A stretch of DNA of 27,422 bases from UBA10003 sp964365025 (GTDB taxonomy: Bacteria; Patescibacteriota; Patescibacteriia; Magasanikbacterales; UBA10003): contig CAYIOJ010000009.1 of the NCBI GenBank assembly GCA_964365025.1, positions 1 through 27,422 of the forward strand, read 5' to 3'. The position numbers and the translations under genes are program-made. This document shows positions 1 through 6,828 of this stretch, one piece after another (position 1 is the stretch's first letter; the number at the start of each line of letters is the position of its first letter). Under the pieces are notes generated by a model. The model did no database searches and was not told where the DNA came from. It was given only the letters and a program-made list of their open reading frames with translations.

Positions 1-33
1 AGATTGCTTCGTCGCTTCGCTCCTCGCAATGAC
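1..33. repeat. Interspersed repeat, family A (GATTGCTTCGTCGCTTCGCT type)
   Basis: GC-rich palindromic sequence reading GATTGCTTCGTCGCTTCGCT followed by CCTCGCAATGACA. A related copy lies at 10987-11025, and a rearranged copy in the opposite orientation sits inside a coding region at 23072-23124. It may be cut by the window edge. No gene is visible in it. The following 70 bases before the RNase H start hold a weak GGCGAG/CTCGC inverted repeat and nothing else that I can support. Confidence 0.7.
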
Positions 34-102
34 AGTTCTTGGACAGTCTGAGGCGAGTTTATCCTCGCGAAAAAAATTACTTGCCGAGCCTGCACATTAA
101 CT

Positions 103-501
103 ATGAAACTAAATATATATACAGACGGCGGAGCTAGAGGCAACCCCGGGCCGGCGGCTGCTGGAATTGTCATTAAAAATGAAAAAGGCGCGGTGGTGGA
201 GGCCTTTGGCAAGTATCTTGGCGAAACCACGAACAATCAAGCCGAGTATCGCGCCTTACTTTTGGCTTTGGAAAAAACCACGGAAATTGGCGGCACGGAA
301 ATTGTCTGCTATGCTGACAGCGAACTCATGGTCAAACAATTAAACCGCGAATACAAAGTGCGCGACCAAAATCTTGCTCCCCTATTTTTAAAAATCTGGA
401 ACCTGTCCGTAAAATTTAAAAAAATTTCCTATCATCACATCCGGCGGGAAAAAAACACCGAGGCGGACAAATTAGTGAACGAAACGCTGGATAAACAATA
501 A
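103..501 (+). CDS. rnhA: Ribonuclease HI
   Basis: RNase H fold protein of 132 residues that should cleave the RNA strand of RNA-DNA hybrids (R-loops, primers). All four acidic active-site residues are visible: D8 in YTDGGARGNPG, E48 in NNQAEYRAL, D72 in YADSELMVKQ and D122 in NTEADKLVN. The length is slightly below that of E. coli RNase HI (155), and the basic handle region is short, as in many bacterial and archaeal RNase HI-like proteins. The start is the first ATG of the frame; no clear Shine-Dalgarno sequence precedes it. It is the only plus-strand gene in the first 9 kb and ends at a strong terminator shared with the convergent DUF5666 gene. The family is certain; RNase HI versus the related ribonuclease H-like reverse-transcriptase subfamily is not separable here. 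Confidence 0.95.
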   Translation: MKLNIYTDGGARGNPGPAAAGIVIKNEKGAVVEAFGKYLGETTNNQAEYRALLLALEKTTEIGGTEIVCYADSELMVKQLNREYKVRDQNLAPLFLKIWNLSVKFKKISYHHIRREKNTEADKLVNETLDKQ

Positions 502-503
502 AC

Positions 504-534
504 AAAACCACTCCCTCACGGGAGTGGTTTTTCT
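504..534. terminator. Bidirectional rho-independent terminator
   Basis: Perfect 12-bp stem AAAACCACTCCC / GGGAGTGGTTTT with loop TCAC, followed by TTCT on the plus strand and preceded by A-rich sequence that gives a T-run on the minus strand. It starts 3 nt after the RNase H stop and lies between two convergent genes, so it can end both transcripts. Confidence 0.9.
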
Positions 535-542
535 AAATGAAT

Positions 543-1373
543 TTATTGATTCACGGGAGGAGTTACCGATTGGGGTTGGGCCGCGATTTTGGCGTTAATC
601 TCCGCCAAACGCTTTTCCAAGGCCTCCAACTTGCTCTTTAGCGCTGTAATGGCGCGCTCAACCTGCTCTTTAACTTTTTGCAAATTCAGCAATTCAACAT
701 TGGGTCTGATCACCACCGAGTCAGCGGTGATTTCATTTTTCACCTGGCGAATCACGCCGCGCACCACTACTTTGTTGCCCACTATCAAATCGGAAAATTT
801 CACTTCCTTCATTCCGGCTTTGGCGAATTTGGTGTTAGCGGTGACAAAAATCTTAAATTCTTTGTCGCCGCTTTTCATCATAAAGGTCAAGGCCGCCATG
901 TCAATCGCTGTCACTTCGCCTTTGCGCGCTCTAAAAATCGCGTGAATAGATTCGTCTTTGACTAATTGCGCGTTGACCGAACCGTCTTCTAGCAATTTGC
1001 CCACCACCATTAATTTATCGCCGACAGCCAATTCTGATAAATCGGCCTTGCCCATGTACTTGCGCACGATATCGGTGTCGGATGTCACGTGAACCACTAA
1101 TAATTTTTCTACTGCCGGATAATTGACAAACACCTTTTTACCTTTACCTTTGCCCTGCACTCTGCCTTGTAATCTTTTAACCATCACTGTCAGGTCAGAC
1201 GGCACTGTGGCGCTGCTTTTGGCCGTTAAATCCCCATAAAATACCACCGCACCTTTATAAACGCTGACCGGTGGCTGTGTTTCACTGGTAGAGGTCGCTT
1301 CTTCAGCCAAAACCGGCATTGCGCCAAATACGAGCATTGAAAACATTGTGATTAAGATGAGTAATTTTTTCAT
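543..1373 (-). CDS. Secreted DUF5666-type protein
   Basis: Protein of 276 residues with a clear signal peptide (MKK, hydrophobic core about residues 4-20, AxA-like end at VLAEE), so it is exported. The body contains two beta-rich segments like those of DUF5666 proteins: about residues 85-140 (VGDKLMVVGKLLEDGSVNA) and about 150-225 (FSDLIVGNKVVVRGVIRQ), each reading like an OB-type barrel. The last about 45 residues form a charged coiled coil (VEQVERAITALKSKLEALEK part) before a short P/Q-rich tail. It is the last gene of a unit with the sigma factor and the DUF5667 protein, starting 10 nt after the latter. Function is unknown; DUF5666 assignment is from pattern memory, not a search. An envelope-stress or surface role under the linked sigma factor is inference. 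Confidence 0.8.
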   Translation of the reverse strand: MKKLLILITMFSMLVFGAMPVLAEEATSTSETQPPVSVYKGAVVFYGDLTAKSSATVPSDLTVMVKRLQGRVQGKGKGKKVFVNYPAVEKLLVVHVTSDTDIVRKYMGKADLSELAVGDKLMVVGKLLEDGSVNAQLVKDESIHAIFRARKGEVTAIDMAALTFMMKSGDKEFKIFVTANTKFAKAGMKEVKFSDLIVGNKVVVRGVIRQVKNEITADSVVIRPNVELLNLQKVKEQVERAITALKSKLEALEKRLAEINAKIAAQPQSVTPPVNQ

Positions 1374-1383
1374 ATATATATTT

Positions 1384-2124
1384 TTATTTTATAATCCTCT
1401 TAGTTTTTTCTTCCGCTCGACCTCTGTTCGGAAGAATGTTTATTTGTTTTTCCAAGATCTCTTGCCGGCGTTCCCTCATTTGCTCCAATTGTTCTTCCCA
1501 TTTTTGCGCCTGAACTTCCAACCGTTTGGCGCGTTTTTGCATCACCGCTTCAATCCTTCGTTCTGCCGCTGGCGGGAGAATCTTTTTTGCCTCTTCCAAC
1601 CGTTTCTGCCTTGCCTCAACTTGCATCTCTATCCTCTGCTTAATCATACCCCGCGTCTCCGAAGAAGTTACAAGGTTAAGTGTTTTCAAACCGGATTCCT
1701 CGGTCTCATTTAATTCGTCCAAAGTTTTTTCAAAATTCAATTTTCTGGCTTGCAAGCGCTCAATTTCGGCTAAACGGCGCCTCATTTGCTTGGCCTGCCA
1801 GGCCGCTTTGCGTTCTGGCGAACGCGCCACAATTCGTTCCTCAATTTTTTCCATATTCTTTTTAAGGCTATACAAAGGATGGACTTCATTTACCTCCGGA
1901 GAAGAATAGGCGTAAGCGCCGGCGCCGATGCCCAAGGCCAATATCAAAGACAAGGCAACGGTCGCGTAACGCATGGCCGGTAAACGCCACAATATGAAAG
2001 GCGCGTGATTGACGGTTTTTTCCGCCTCAATTTGCGTTGATAATTTCTGCCACAAAGCCATCCGAAAGGACCTGCTCGGATTGGCGGATTTTTTAATTTT
2101 CCAAAGATTATATCTTAAAAACAT
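1384..2124 (-). CDS. DUF5667-type membrane protein, candidate anti-sigma partner
   Basis: Protein of 246 residues: cytoplasmic N-terminus of about 50 residues, one transmembrane helix at about 51-72 (YATVALSLILALGIGAGAYA), then the DUF5667 signature (VHPLYSLKKNMEKIEE) and a long charged helical region rich in R, K, E and Q, which should form an extracytoplasmic coiled coil. It starts 9 nt after the sigma-factor stop codon with no Shine-Dalgarno sequence. A sigma factor followed by a single-pass protein with a small cytosolic head is the usual layout of an ECF sigma/anti-sigma pair, and DUF5667 proteins are often found beside sigma factors. I see no zinc-binding HxxxCxxC anti-sigma motif in the head, so the anti-sigma role is inferred from position only. 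Confidence 0.8.
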   Translation of the reverse strand: MFLRYNLWKIKKSANPSRSFRMALWQKLSTQIEAEKTVNHAPFILWRLPAMRYATVALSLILALGIGAGAYAYSSPEVNEVHPLYSLKKNMEKIEERIVARSPERKAAWQAKQMRRRLAEIERLQARKLNFEKTLDELNETEESGLKTLNLVTSSETRGMIKQRIEMQVEARQKRLEEAKKILPPAAERRIEAVMQKRAKRLEVQAQKWEEQLEQMRERRQEILEKQINILPNRGRAEEKTKRIIK

Positions 2125-2130
2125 ATTGTT

Positions 2131-2157
2131 GCGTCATTCCCGCGAAAGCGGGGCTCC
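2131..2157. repeat. Interspersed palindromic repeat, family B (CGTCATTCCCGCGAAAGCGG type)
   Basis: Contains the hairpin CCCGC-GAAA-GCGGG flanked by GCGTCATT and GCTCC. A second copy lies at 6792-6818. The repeat overlaps the 3' end of the sigma-factor gene: the last residues GAPLSRE and the TGA stop are read from it. Confidence 0.75.
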
Positions 2158-2685
2158 GGTTAATTTTTCTTTCAATTCTTTCATCGCCCGATGGGTGGCC
2201 ACTTTAATCGCGCCCGTGGACATTTCCAATATCTCACCCATTTCCTCATAACTATACCCCACCAGGTACTTCATGGTTACAAGCCGGCGTTTGTCCTCGG
2301 ATAAATTGACCAAGGCGGCCATTAATTCGCGCTCGGCGTCTTTTTTAGCCATTTGCTCAAAACCATCAGTCAACAAATCGGTTTTAACTTCTGTTTGACT
2401 TTCAATTTCCGCGTGCGCCGCTTCATCAATCGCTTCCAAAGAAATTTCCACGCGCTTACTGGCATCGCGAAAATGATTGGCTAGATGATTGCGCGCGATA
2501 GTGAATATCCAGGCGGATTTTGATTTTTCTTCTTCATAAGCATCAAAATTCTTCAAGGCCTTAATAAAAATTTCACTGACCAAATCCTCGGTCAGCTCTT
2601 TTTTTCCCCCCACGCGAAAAAAAACAAAACGATAAATTTTATCAAAATGAATGTTGTAAAATTTTTCGAAATTCCCTTTGGACAT
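2134..2685 (-). CDS. RNA polymerase sigma factor, ECF (sigma-70 family)
   Basis: Protein of 183 residues with the two-domain ECF layout. Region 2 is at about residues 5-75 (FEKFYNIHFDKIYRFVFFRV, then LTEDLVSEIFIKAL and WIFTIARNHLANHFRD) and region 4 at about 120-175 (VNLSEDKRRLVTMKYLVGYS, YEEMGEILEMSTGAIKVATH helix-turn-helix). It should direct RNA polymerase to a small regulon. The downstream DUF5667 membrane protein is a plausible regulator. The final seven residues come from an interspersed repeat, so the native end was probably slightly different. A TATAAT lies only 6 nt upstream of the ATG, which suggests a leaderless transcript, although dnaJ ends 60 nt upstream and read-through is possible. 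Confidence 0.93.
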   Translation of the reverse strand: MSKGNFEKFYNIHFDKIYRFVFFRVGGKKELTEDLVSEIFIKALKNFDAYEEEKSKSAWIFTIARNHLANHFRDASKRVEISLEAIDEAAHAEIESQTEVKTDLLTDGFEQMAKKDAERELMAALVNLSEDKRRLVTMKYLVGYSYEEMGEILEMSTGAIKVATHRAMKELKEKLTGAPLSRE

Positions 2686-2691
2686 TGATTA

Positions 2692-2697
2692 ATTATA
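2692..2697 (-). promoter_or_regulatory. Candidate -10 box of the sigma-factor gene (leaderless start)
   Basis: TATAAT on the minus strand, ending 6 nt before the ATG at 2685, so transcription would begin at or next to the start codon. The matching -35 position (GATTAA, 17 nt upstream) is poor and lies within the hairpin at 2708-2727. Confidence 0.35.
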
Positions 2698-2707
2698 TAA
2701 TTTTATC

Positions 2708-2727
2708 GAGAAGCTTAATCGCTTCTC
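2708..2727. other. Hairpin between dnaJ and the sigma-factor gene
   Basis: Perfect 7-bp stem GAGAAGC / GCTTCTC with loop TTAATC. The T-rich tract (ATTTTTTATC) is on the plus-strand side, so it is not a textbook terminator for the minus-strand dnaK-dnaJ transcript; it may be a 3'-end or processing structure. Confidence 0.45.
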
Positions 2728-2745
2728 ATTTTTTATCTTCCAATT

Positions 2746-3843
2746 TCACAATCCTAATTCTTTCAACAACTCTCTCTGCTTGCGGCTTAAGCGTGTAGGT
2801 GTTACCACAATTACCTCCACATACAAATCTCCTCGTCCATTACCGCGTAAATTAGTAATGCCTTTGTCTTTTAGCCGTATCATCTGGCCGGACTGCACGC
2901 CTTCGGGAATGACAATTTTAATTTTGCCATCCAAGGTGTCTATTTCCACCGTATCACCCAAAGCCGCCTGCGTAAAGCTGACATTCTTTTTCAGGTGTAA
3001 ATCAAACCCATCGCGTTTAAAACGCGCGTCCGGACGCACATGAATACGCAAATACAAATCGCCCGGATAGCCGCCTTTGGGACCGGCTTCACCGCGGCCG
3101 GAAAGATGAATGGCTTCGCCGTTATCAATGCCCGCTGGAATTTTCACTGTGAATTCATCGTGCTTTTTGACAATGCCGCGACCGGAGCAGTGGCGGCACG
3201 CCTTTTCCGGTTTTTCCCCGGCTCCGTCACAGGTCGGACACTCGGCCTCTGCTTGAAACGATCCAAACACTGTGCGCTGAACCTGCGTAATATGTCCGCG
3301 GCCGCCGCATTCCTTGCATTTCACGGTTTTGCTTCCCGGCTCCACGCCCGCTCCGGCGCAAACATCGCAAGCGCCATTTTTATACAATCTGATTTCTTTC
3401 TCCACGCCAAAAGCCGCTTCTTTCAAATCAATCTCCACATCCACCTGAATATCCAAACCTTTTTTACTGCGTCGCCCGCTCCGGCCGCGACGCCCGCCAC
3501 CGCCTCCAAAAATATCGCCAAAGCCGGAAAAAATATCTCCCAAATCATTCATGTCAAATCCTTGTCCTGGCGCTCCGTTGCCAAAGCCGCTAAAACCTCC
3601 GAAGCCGCTGCCGCCACTCCCGGCTTGCGCTTGCTCAAACGAGGAACCAAATTGGTCATACTGGCTCCGTTTTTGCTGGTCGGATAAAACTTGAAAAGCC
3701 TCGTTGATTTCTTTAAATTTTTCCTCATTGCCGCCTTTTTTATCCGGATGGTGCTGGTGCGCCAGACGCCGAAAAGCCGCCTTGATTTCATCCGGCGAGG
3801 CGGCTTTATTTATCCCCAAAATTTTATAATAATCCTTGGACAT
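2746..3843 (-). CDS. dnaJ: Chaperone protein DnaJ
   Basis: Complete type I DnaJ of 365 residues, the Hsp40 co-chaperone that delivers clients to DnaK and stimulates its ATPase. Visible in order: J domain at about 1-68 with the HPD motif (HQHHPDKKGG), a G/F-rich linker at about 70-125, a zinc-binding domain with four CxxCxGxG-type motifs (CDVCAGAG, CKECGGRG, CPTCDGAG, CRHCSGRG) at about 158-225, and C-terminal client-binding domains to the end (VTPTRLSRKQRELLKELGL). It starts 2 nt after the dnaK stop codon, so the two are surely cotranscribed. Length and motifs are normal for the family. Confidence 0.98.
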   Translation of the reverse strand: MSKDYYKILGINKAASPDEIKAAFRRLAHQHHPDKKGGNEEKFKEINEAFQVLSDQQKRSQYDQFGSSFEQAQAGSGGSGFGGFSGFGNGAPGQGFDMNDLGDIFSGFGDIFGGGGGRRGRSGRRSKKGLDIQVDVEIDLKEAAFGVEKEIRLYKNGACDVCAGAGVEPGSKTVKCKECGGRGHITQVQRTVFGSFQAEAECPTCDGAGEKPEKACRHCSGRGIVKKHDEFTVKIPAGIDNGEAIHLSGRGEAGPKGGYPGDLYLRIHVRPDARFKRDGFDLHLKKNVSFTQAALGDTVEIDTLDGKIKIVIPEGVQSGQMIRLKDKGITNLRGNGRGDLYVEVIVVTPTRLSRKQRELLKELGL

Positions 3844-3845
3844 TT

Positions 3846-5750
3846 TTATTCTTTTTTCTCATTCACCACTTCACCTTCAATGGGCTCTTCTTTTTTGTCG
3901 CCGGAAGCGTCTCCAGAAGGAGCTGCGTCGCCAGCCGGAGGAGCGTTCTTTTGCGCCTCGTACATGGCCGCCCCGACTTTCTGCGCCGCCTGCGACAATT
4001 CATCCGCCACTTTTTTAATGGCCTCGATATCATCGCCCTCTTTGACTTTTTTCAACTCTTCAATTTTTTCCTCAATCGGTTTTTTATCTTCCGGCTTTAC
4101 TTTGTCGCCGGCGTCGCGCAGCATTTTTTCCGTGGTGTAAATCATGGTGTCGGCCAAATTTTTGGTTTCAATCGCTTCCTGCTTTTTCTTATCTTCGTCA
4201 GCGTGCAATTCCGCTTCTTTTTTCATTTTTTCCACCTCATCTTTGGATAAACCGGACGATGCGGTAATGGTAATGGCTTGCTCTTTACCAGTGGCCTTAT
4301 CCGTGGCTTTCACATTCAAAATACCATTGGCATCAATGTCAAATTTCACCTCCACTTGCGGCACGCCTCTGGGAGCTGGCGGAATGCCGGAAAGGATAAA
4401 TCGGCCTAGGGTCTTGTTATCAGCCGCCATGGGCCGTTCACCCTGTAAAACATGTATCTCCACACTGGTCTGGCTGTCCGCGGCTGTGGAAAACACTTGC
4501 GATTTGGATGTTGGAATAGTGGTGTTGCGCATAATCAGGGGAGTCATCACCGAACCCAAAGTTTCAATACCCAAAGACAACGGCGTTACATCCAATAATA
4601 GCACATCTTTCACTTCACCGCGAAGAATCGCGCCCTGCACGGCCGCGCCCACGGCCACCACTTCATCCGGATTCACGGTGATATTCGGCTTCTTGCCAAA
4701 AAATTTCTCCACGGTCTGATACACCAAAGGCATGCGAGTCATTCCGCCCACCATCACCACTTCGTTAATATCCCCGGTGCTCATCTTGGCGTCTTTTAAA
4801 GCGTTTTTCACCGGCGCGATAGTTTTTTCCACCAATTCACCGACCAATTCCTCCAATTTGGCGCGAGTTAATTTCATCACCAAATGTTTCGGGCCATCAA
4901 CTCCGGAAGTGATAAATGGCTGATTTATTTCGGTTTCTTGCGCCGTGGATAATTCAATCTTGGCTTTTTCCGCCGACTCTTTAATTCTTTGCAAAGCCAA
5001 ATTATCTTTGGACAAATCAATGCCCTGATCTTTCTTAAACTCGTTCAAAATCCATCTCATGATCACTTGGTCAAAGTCGTCTCCACCAAGATGCGTATCG
5101 CCATTGGTGGACAGCACCTGCACCGTATCCGCGGCAATATCCAAAATGGAAATGTCAAAAGTTCCGCCGCCCAAATCATATACCGCGATTTTTTGATTGA
5201 CCTTTTTGTCAAAACCATAGGCCAAAGCCGCGGCGGTGGGTTCATTGATAATGCGTAAAACATTCAAACCGGCAATCTGGCCCGCGTCTTTAGTGGCTTG
5301 GCGTTGGGAATCGTCAAAATACGCCGGCACAGTAATCACCGCATCGGTAATTTTTTCCCCTAATTTTTCTTCGGCATCAGCTTTCATTTTTCCCAAAACC
5401 ATGGCCGAAATCTCTTGCGGGCTGTATTCCTTGCCCTGCATCAGCACTTTGACGCCCTCGCCCGATTTGATGATTTTATACGGCATGGTTTTCAAATCCC
5501 GTTGAACTTCGGCATCGTCCCAATGACGGCCAATCAACCGTTTGATGGAATAAAGCGTGTTTTCCGGATTGGTGACAGCTTGACGCTTAGCCAATAAGCC
5601 GACCGGCCGTTCGCCATTTTTAGAAACAGCGACAATTGACGGCGTGGTACGCGCGCCTTCTTTGTTTTCCAGCACTTTGGGTTGACCGCCCTCTACCACG
5701 GCCATGCAGGAAAAGGTTGTTCCGAGGTCAATGCCTAATACTTTGGACAT
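3846..5750 (-). CDS. dnaK: Chaperone protein DnaK (Hsp70)
   Basis: Hsp70 ATPase chaperone of 634 residues from the chosen start. Phosphate-binding motif GIDLGTTFS is at residues 6-14 (FS instead of the usual bacterial NS), followed by VPAYFDDSQRQATKDAG, the GGGTFDISIL loop and MVGGMTRMPLV. The hydrophobic linker DVLLLDVTPLSLG leads to the substrate-binding domain and a helical lid; the tail is acidic and ends EGEVVNEKKE. The frame is open further upstream (ATGs at 5765 and 5789), but those codons lie in an interspersed repeat and the family normally begins MSKxxGIDLGTT, so I place the start at 5750. No CIRCE element is seen upstream, unlike hrcA. DnaJ follows directly; GrpE is encoded 1.6 kb away as a fusion. 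Confidence 0.97.
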   Translation of the reverse strand: MSKVLGIDLGTTFSCMAVVEGGQPKVLENKEGARTTPSIVAVSKNGERPVGLLAKRQAVTNPENTLYSIKRLIGRHWDDAEVQRDLKTMPYKIIKSGEGVKVLMQGKEYSPQEISAMVLGKMKADAEEKLGEKITDAVITVPAYFDDSQRQATKDAGQIAGLNVLRIINEPTAAALAYGFDKKVNQKIAVYDLGGGTFDISILDIAADTVQVLSTNGDTHLGGDDFDQVIMRWILNEFKKDQGIDLSKDNLALQRIKESAEKAKIELSTAQETEINQPFITSGVDGPKHLVMKLTRAKLEELVGELVEKTIAPVKNALKDAKMSTGDINEVVMVGGMTRMPLVYQTVEKFFGKKPNITVNPDEVVAVGAAVQGAILRGEVKDVLLLDVTPLSLGIETLGSVMTPLIMRNTTIPTSKSQVFSTAADSQTSVEIHVLQGERPMAADNKTLGRFILSGIPPAPRGVPQVEVKFDIDANGILNVKATDKATGKEQAITITASSGLSKDEVEKMKKEAELHADEDKKKQEAIETKNLADTMIYTTEKMLRDAGDKVKPEDKKPIEEKIEELKKVKEGDDIEAIKKVADELSQAAQKVGAAMYEAQKNAPPAGDAAPSGDASGDKKEEPIEGEVVNEKKE

Positions 5751-5765
5751 ATATGTGTTGGCCAT

Positions 5766-5806
5766 TCCAAGCGAAGCGGAGAATCCCATCTTTCGCTCAG
5801 AATGAT
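5766..5806. repeat. Interspersed repeat related to family A, upstream of dnaK
   Basis: On the minus strand it reads CATTCTGAGCGAAAG, ATGGGATTCTCCG and CTTCGCTT, resembling common CPR interspersed repeats. It overlaps the possible N-terminal extension of dnaK, which argues against using the upstream ATG at 5789. Confidence 0.5.
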
Positions 5807-6059
5807 ATATTAAATTATTAATTATTTTTTAAAACTTTTCGTTCCAATTATTTTTACATTCTTTACAACTGCTTTTTTGCTTAATCATTTACCACAAGAG
5901 CAAGATTCACCTCTGAACTGCCGAGGATTCCTCGGTAACTGAATTTTCGCGTAACTTTTGGTTTATCCTACTCCACCTGACTCACAAACTTCTCTAACTC
6001 CTCTATCAACAACAATCTTGAACGCGCGGCGGCAAAAATTTTATCCACATTTCCACCCC
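5807..6059. other. Intergenic region upstream of dnaK
   Basis: About 250 bases with no convincing gene. It holds a palindrome CCGAGG-ATT-CCTCGG at 5921-5935 and a perfect DnaA-box sequence TTATCCACA at 6041-6049. A 26-codon minus-strand GTG reading frame (5968-6048) and a short frame with a CKEC motif are too weak to call. I find neither a CIRCE element nor a good -35/-10 pair for dnaK. Confidence 0.5.
6041..6049 (+). promoter_or_regulatory. DnaA-box-like site TTATCCACA
   Basis: Exact match to the DnaA box consensus, 11 nt upstream of the -35 of the candidate small-RNA promoter. Other exact copies lie at 9081-9089, 21488-21496 and 21561-21569. Confidence 0.4.
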
Positions 6060-6089
6060 TTGACAAGTGTCCCACCCTAATGTTATAAT
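6060..6089 (+). promoter_or_regulatory. Sigma70-type promoter of candidate small RNA
   Basis: TTGACA at 6060-6065 and TATAAT at 6084-6089, both perfect consensus, spaced 18 nt. No conventional gene follows on the plus strand; the next feature is the structured segment at 6105-6146. Confidence 0.7.
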
Positions 6090-6095
6090 GAAATT

Positions 6096-6155
6096 AATCA
6101 CGATGAGAGGACTACCAAAGGGTTTCGTCCCGCGGGAATGCCTCTCTTTTATTTT
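6096..6155 (+). ncRNA. Candidate small structured RNA, convergent with the NYN gene
   Basis: A transcript from the promoter at 6060-6089 would begin near 6096 and almost at once fold into a nested hairpin: outer stem GAGAGG (6105-6110) with CCTCTC (6141-6146), and an inner GGG/CCC stem closed by TTTCGT. The outer stem is followed by TTTTATTTT, a normal terminator tail. This gives an RNA of about 60 nt. Its terminator overlaps the stop codon of the NYN gene on the other strand. A 28-codon frame beginning at the ATG at 6103 runs through the hairpin, so a tiny leaderless peptide cannot be excluded. No known RNA family is recognised. Confidence 0.45.
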
Positions 6156-6640
6156 ATCCGCAATTTCTCTTCAAATAATTGGATATTAACGATAAAATGA
6201 CTAAACCGACGCAACAATGACGAAAAACGCAAATTTGGCACAATTACTTTAGCTAACTTATCTTTACCGCTTAAATACTCCAATAAACAATAAAAATCCC
6301 CATCACCGCTAACAATCACCGCTCTTTCATAATTTGGAAGTTCAATCATGGTGTGCAATACTAACTCCGCGTCAACATTGCCTTTAATAAAACTTTTAAT
6401 TCCATATTTCACCTCTAATGTCGGCTTAAAAACACAGATGTAACCGACCTTTTGCAAAAAGGTATAAAGATTCTGATTACCGACAACATACCCAATGAAT
6501 AAAAACGCTTTTTCAACATGATATTTATCCCGAAGAAAAATCCTAAATCTTTTAAAGTCCAACAACCATCCTTGGCTCTTTACACCCAAATTCAAATTCT
6601 GACTGTCAATAAAAGCGTAATTGTTTTCTTTTTCCTCCAT
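6149..6640 (-). CDS. NYN-domain (PIN-like) putative ribonuclease
   Basis: Protein of 163 residues with the acidic constellation of NYN/LabA-like PIN-fold nucleases: D12 in FIDSQNLNLG, D90 in KGNVDAELVLHTM, and D113/D115 in IVSGDGDF. It is a single domain with no RNA-binding extension. NYN proteins are metal-dependent RNases or RNA-processing factors; the substrate is unknown here. The ATG at 6640 has no Shine-Dalgarno upstream; instead GGAGGAA directly follows the A of the start codon (ATGGAGGAAAAAG). The gene stands alone with its own promoter, a hairpin leader and a convergent small-RNA candidate at its 3' end, so RNA-level control is plausible. Confidence 0.88.
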   Translation of the reverse strand: MEEKENNYAFIDSQNLNLGVKSQGWLLDFKRFRIFLRDKYHVEKAFLFIGYVVGNQNLYTFLQKVGYICVFKPTLEVKYGIKSFIKGNVDAELVLHTMIELPNYERAVIVSGDGDFYCLLEYLSGKDKLAKVIVPNLRFSSLLRRFSHFIVNIQLFEEKLRIK

Positions 6641-6655
6641 AAAATAATTTAATTT

Positions 6656-6700
6656 AAAAACCCCGCTGTACTCCCTTGCGGGAGCAGAGCGGGTGGTTTT
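6656..6700 (-). terminator. Terminator-like hairpin in the 5' leader of the NYN gene
   Basis: Nested stem: CCCGCT (6662-6667) with AGCGGG (6688-6693), and CTCCC (6671-6675) with GGGAG (6680-6684) closed by a TTGC loop. On the minus strand the stem is followed by GTTTTTAAATT. It sits between the NYN promoter and the start codon, so it would act as an attenuator; A/T complementary flanks make it look bidirectional. Confidence 0.6.
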
Positions 6701-6710
6701 AGCTATTGAT

Positions 6711-6740
6711 AATATAGCACACCATCCCGCGACATGTCAA
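6711..6740 (-). promoter_or_regulatory. Promoter of the NYN gene
   Basis: Minus strand TTGACA (6735-6740), 18-nt spacer, TATATT (6711-6716) with an extended -10 TGC. A second TTGACA lies at 6751-6756, and the sequence between the two holds TTATCCACT, one mismatch from a DnaA box. Confidence 0.65.
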
Positions 6741-6791
6741 GTGGATAAATTGTCAAATGCCTATTTTCATCCTGATTGAATGAAAGACGCT

Positions 6792-6828
6792 GGATCCCCG
6801 CTTTCGCGGGGATGACGCTTCGCGTCAT
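6792..6828. repeat. Interspersed palindromic repeat, family B
   Basis: Hairpin CCCCGC-TTTC-GCGGGG followed by ATGACGC-TTC-GCGTCAT, a second inverted repeat. The TGA stop codon of hsp20 (6825-6827) is read from the outer part of this element, and the hairpin could end the hsp20 transcript. Confidence 0.75.

Noticed and set aside
3040..3687. Long plus-strand open frames opposite dnaJ, dnaK and other minus genes
   Set aside because: Shadows of conserved genes on the other strand, with no family resemblance or start signals.
5751..5789. N-terminal extension of DnaK to the upstream ATGs
   Set aside because: The added residues are encoded by an interspersed repeat, and family members begin at MSKxxGIDLGTT.
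5968..6048. Minus-strand 26-codon GTG frame (VDKIFAAARSRLL start) and a nearby short frame with CKEC
   Set aside because: Too short, stop codons in between, codon use unlike neighbours; may be a decayed gene but cannot be supported.
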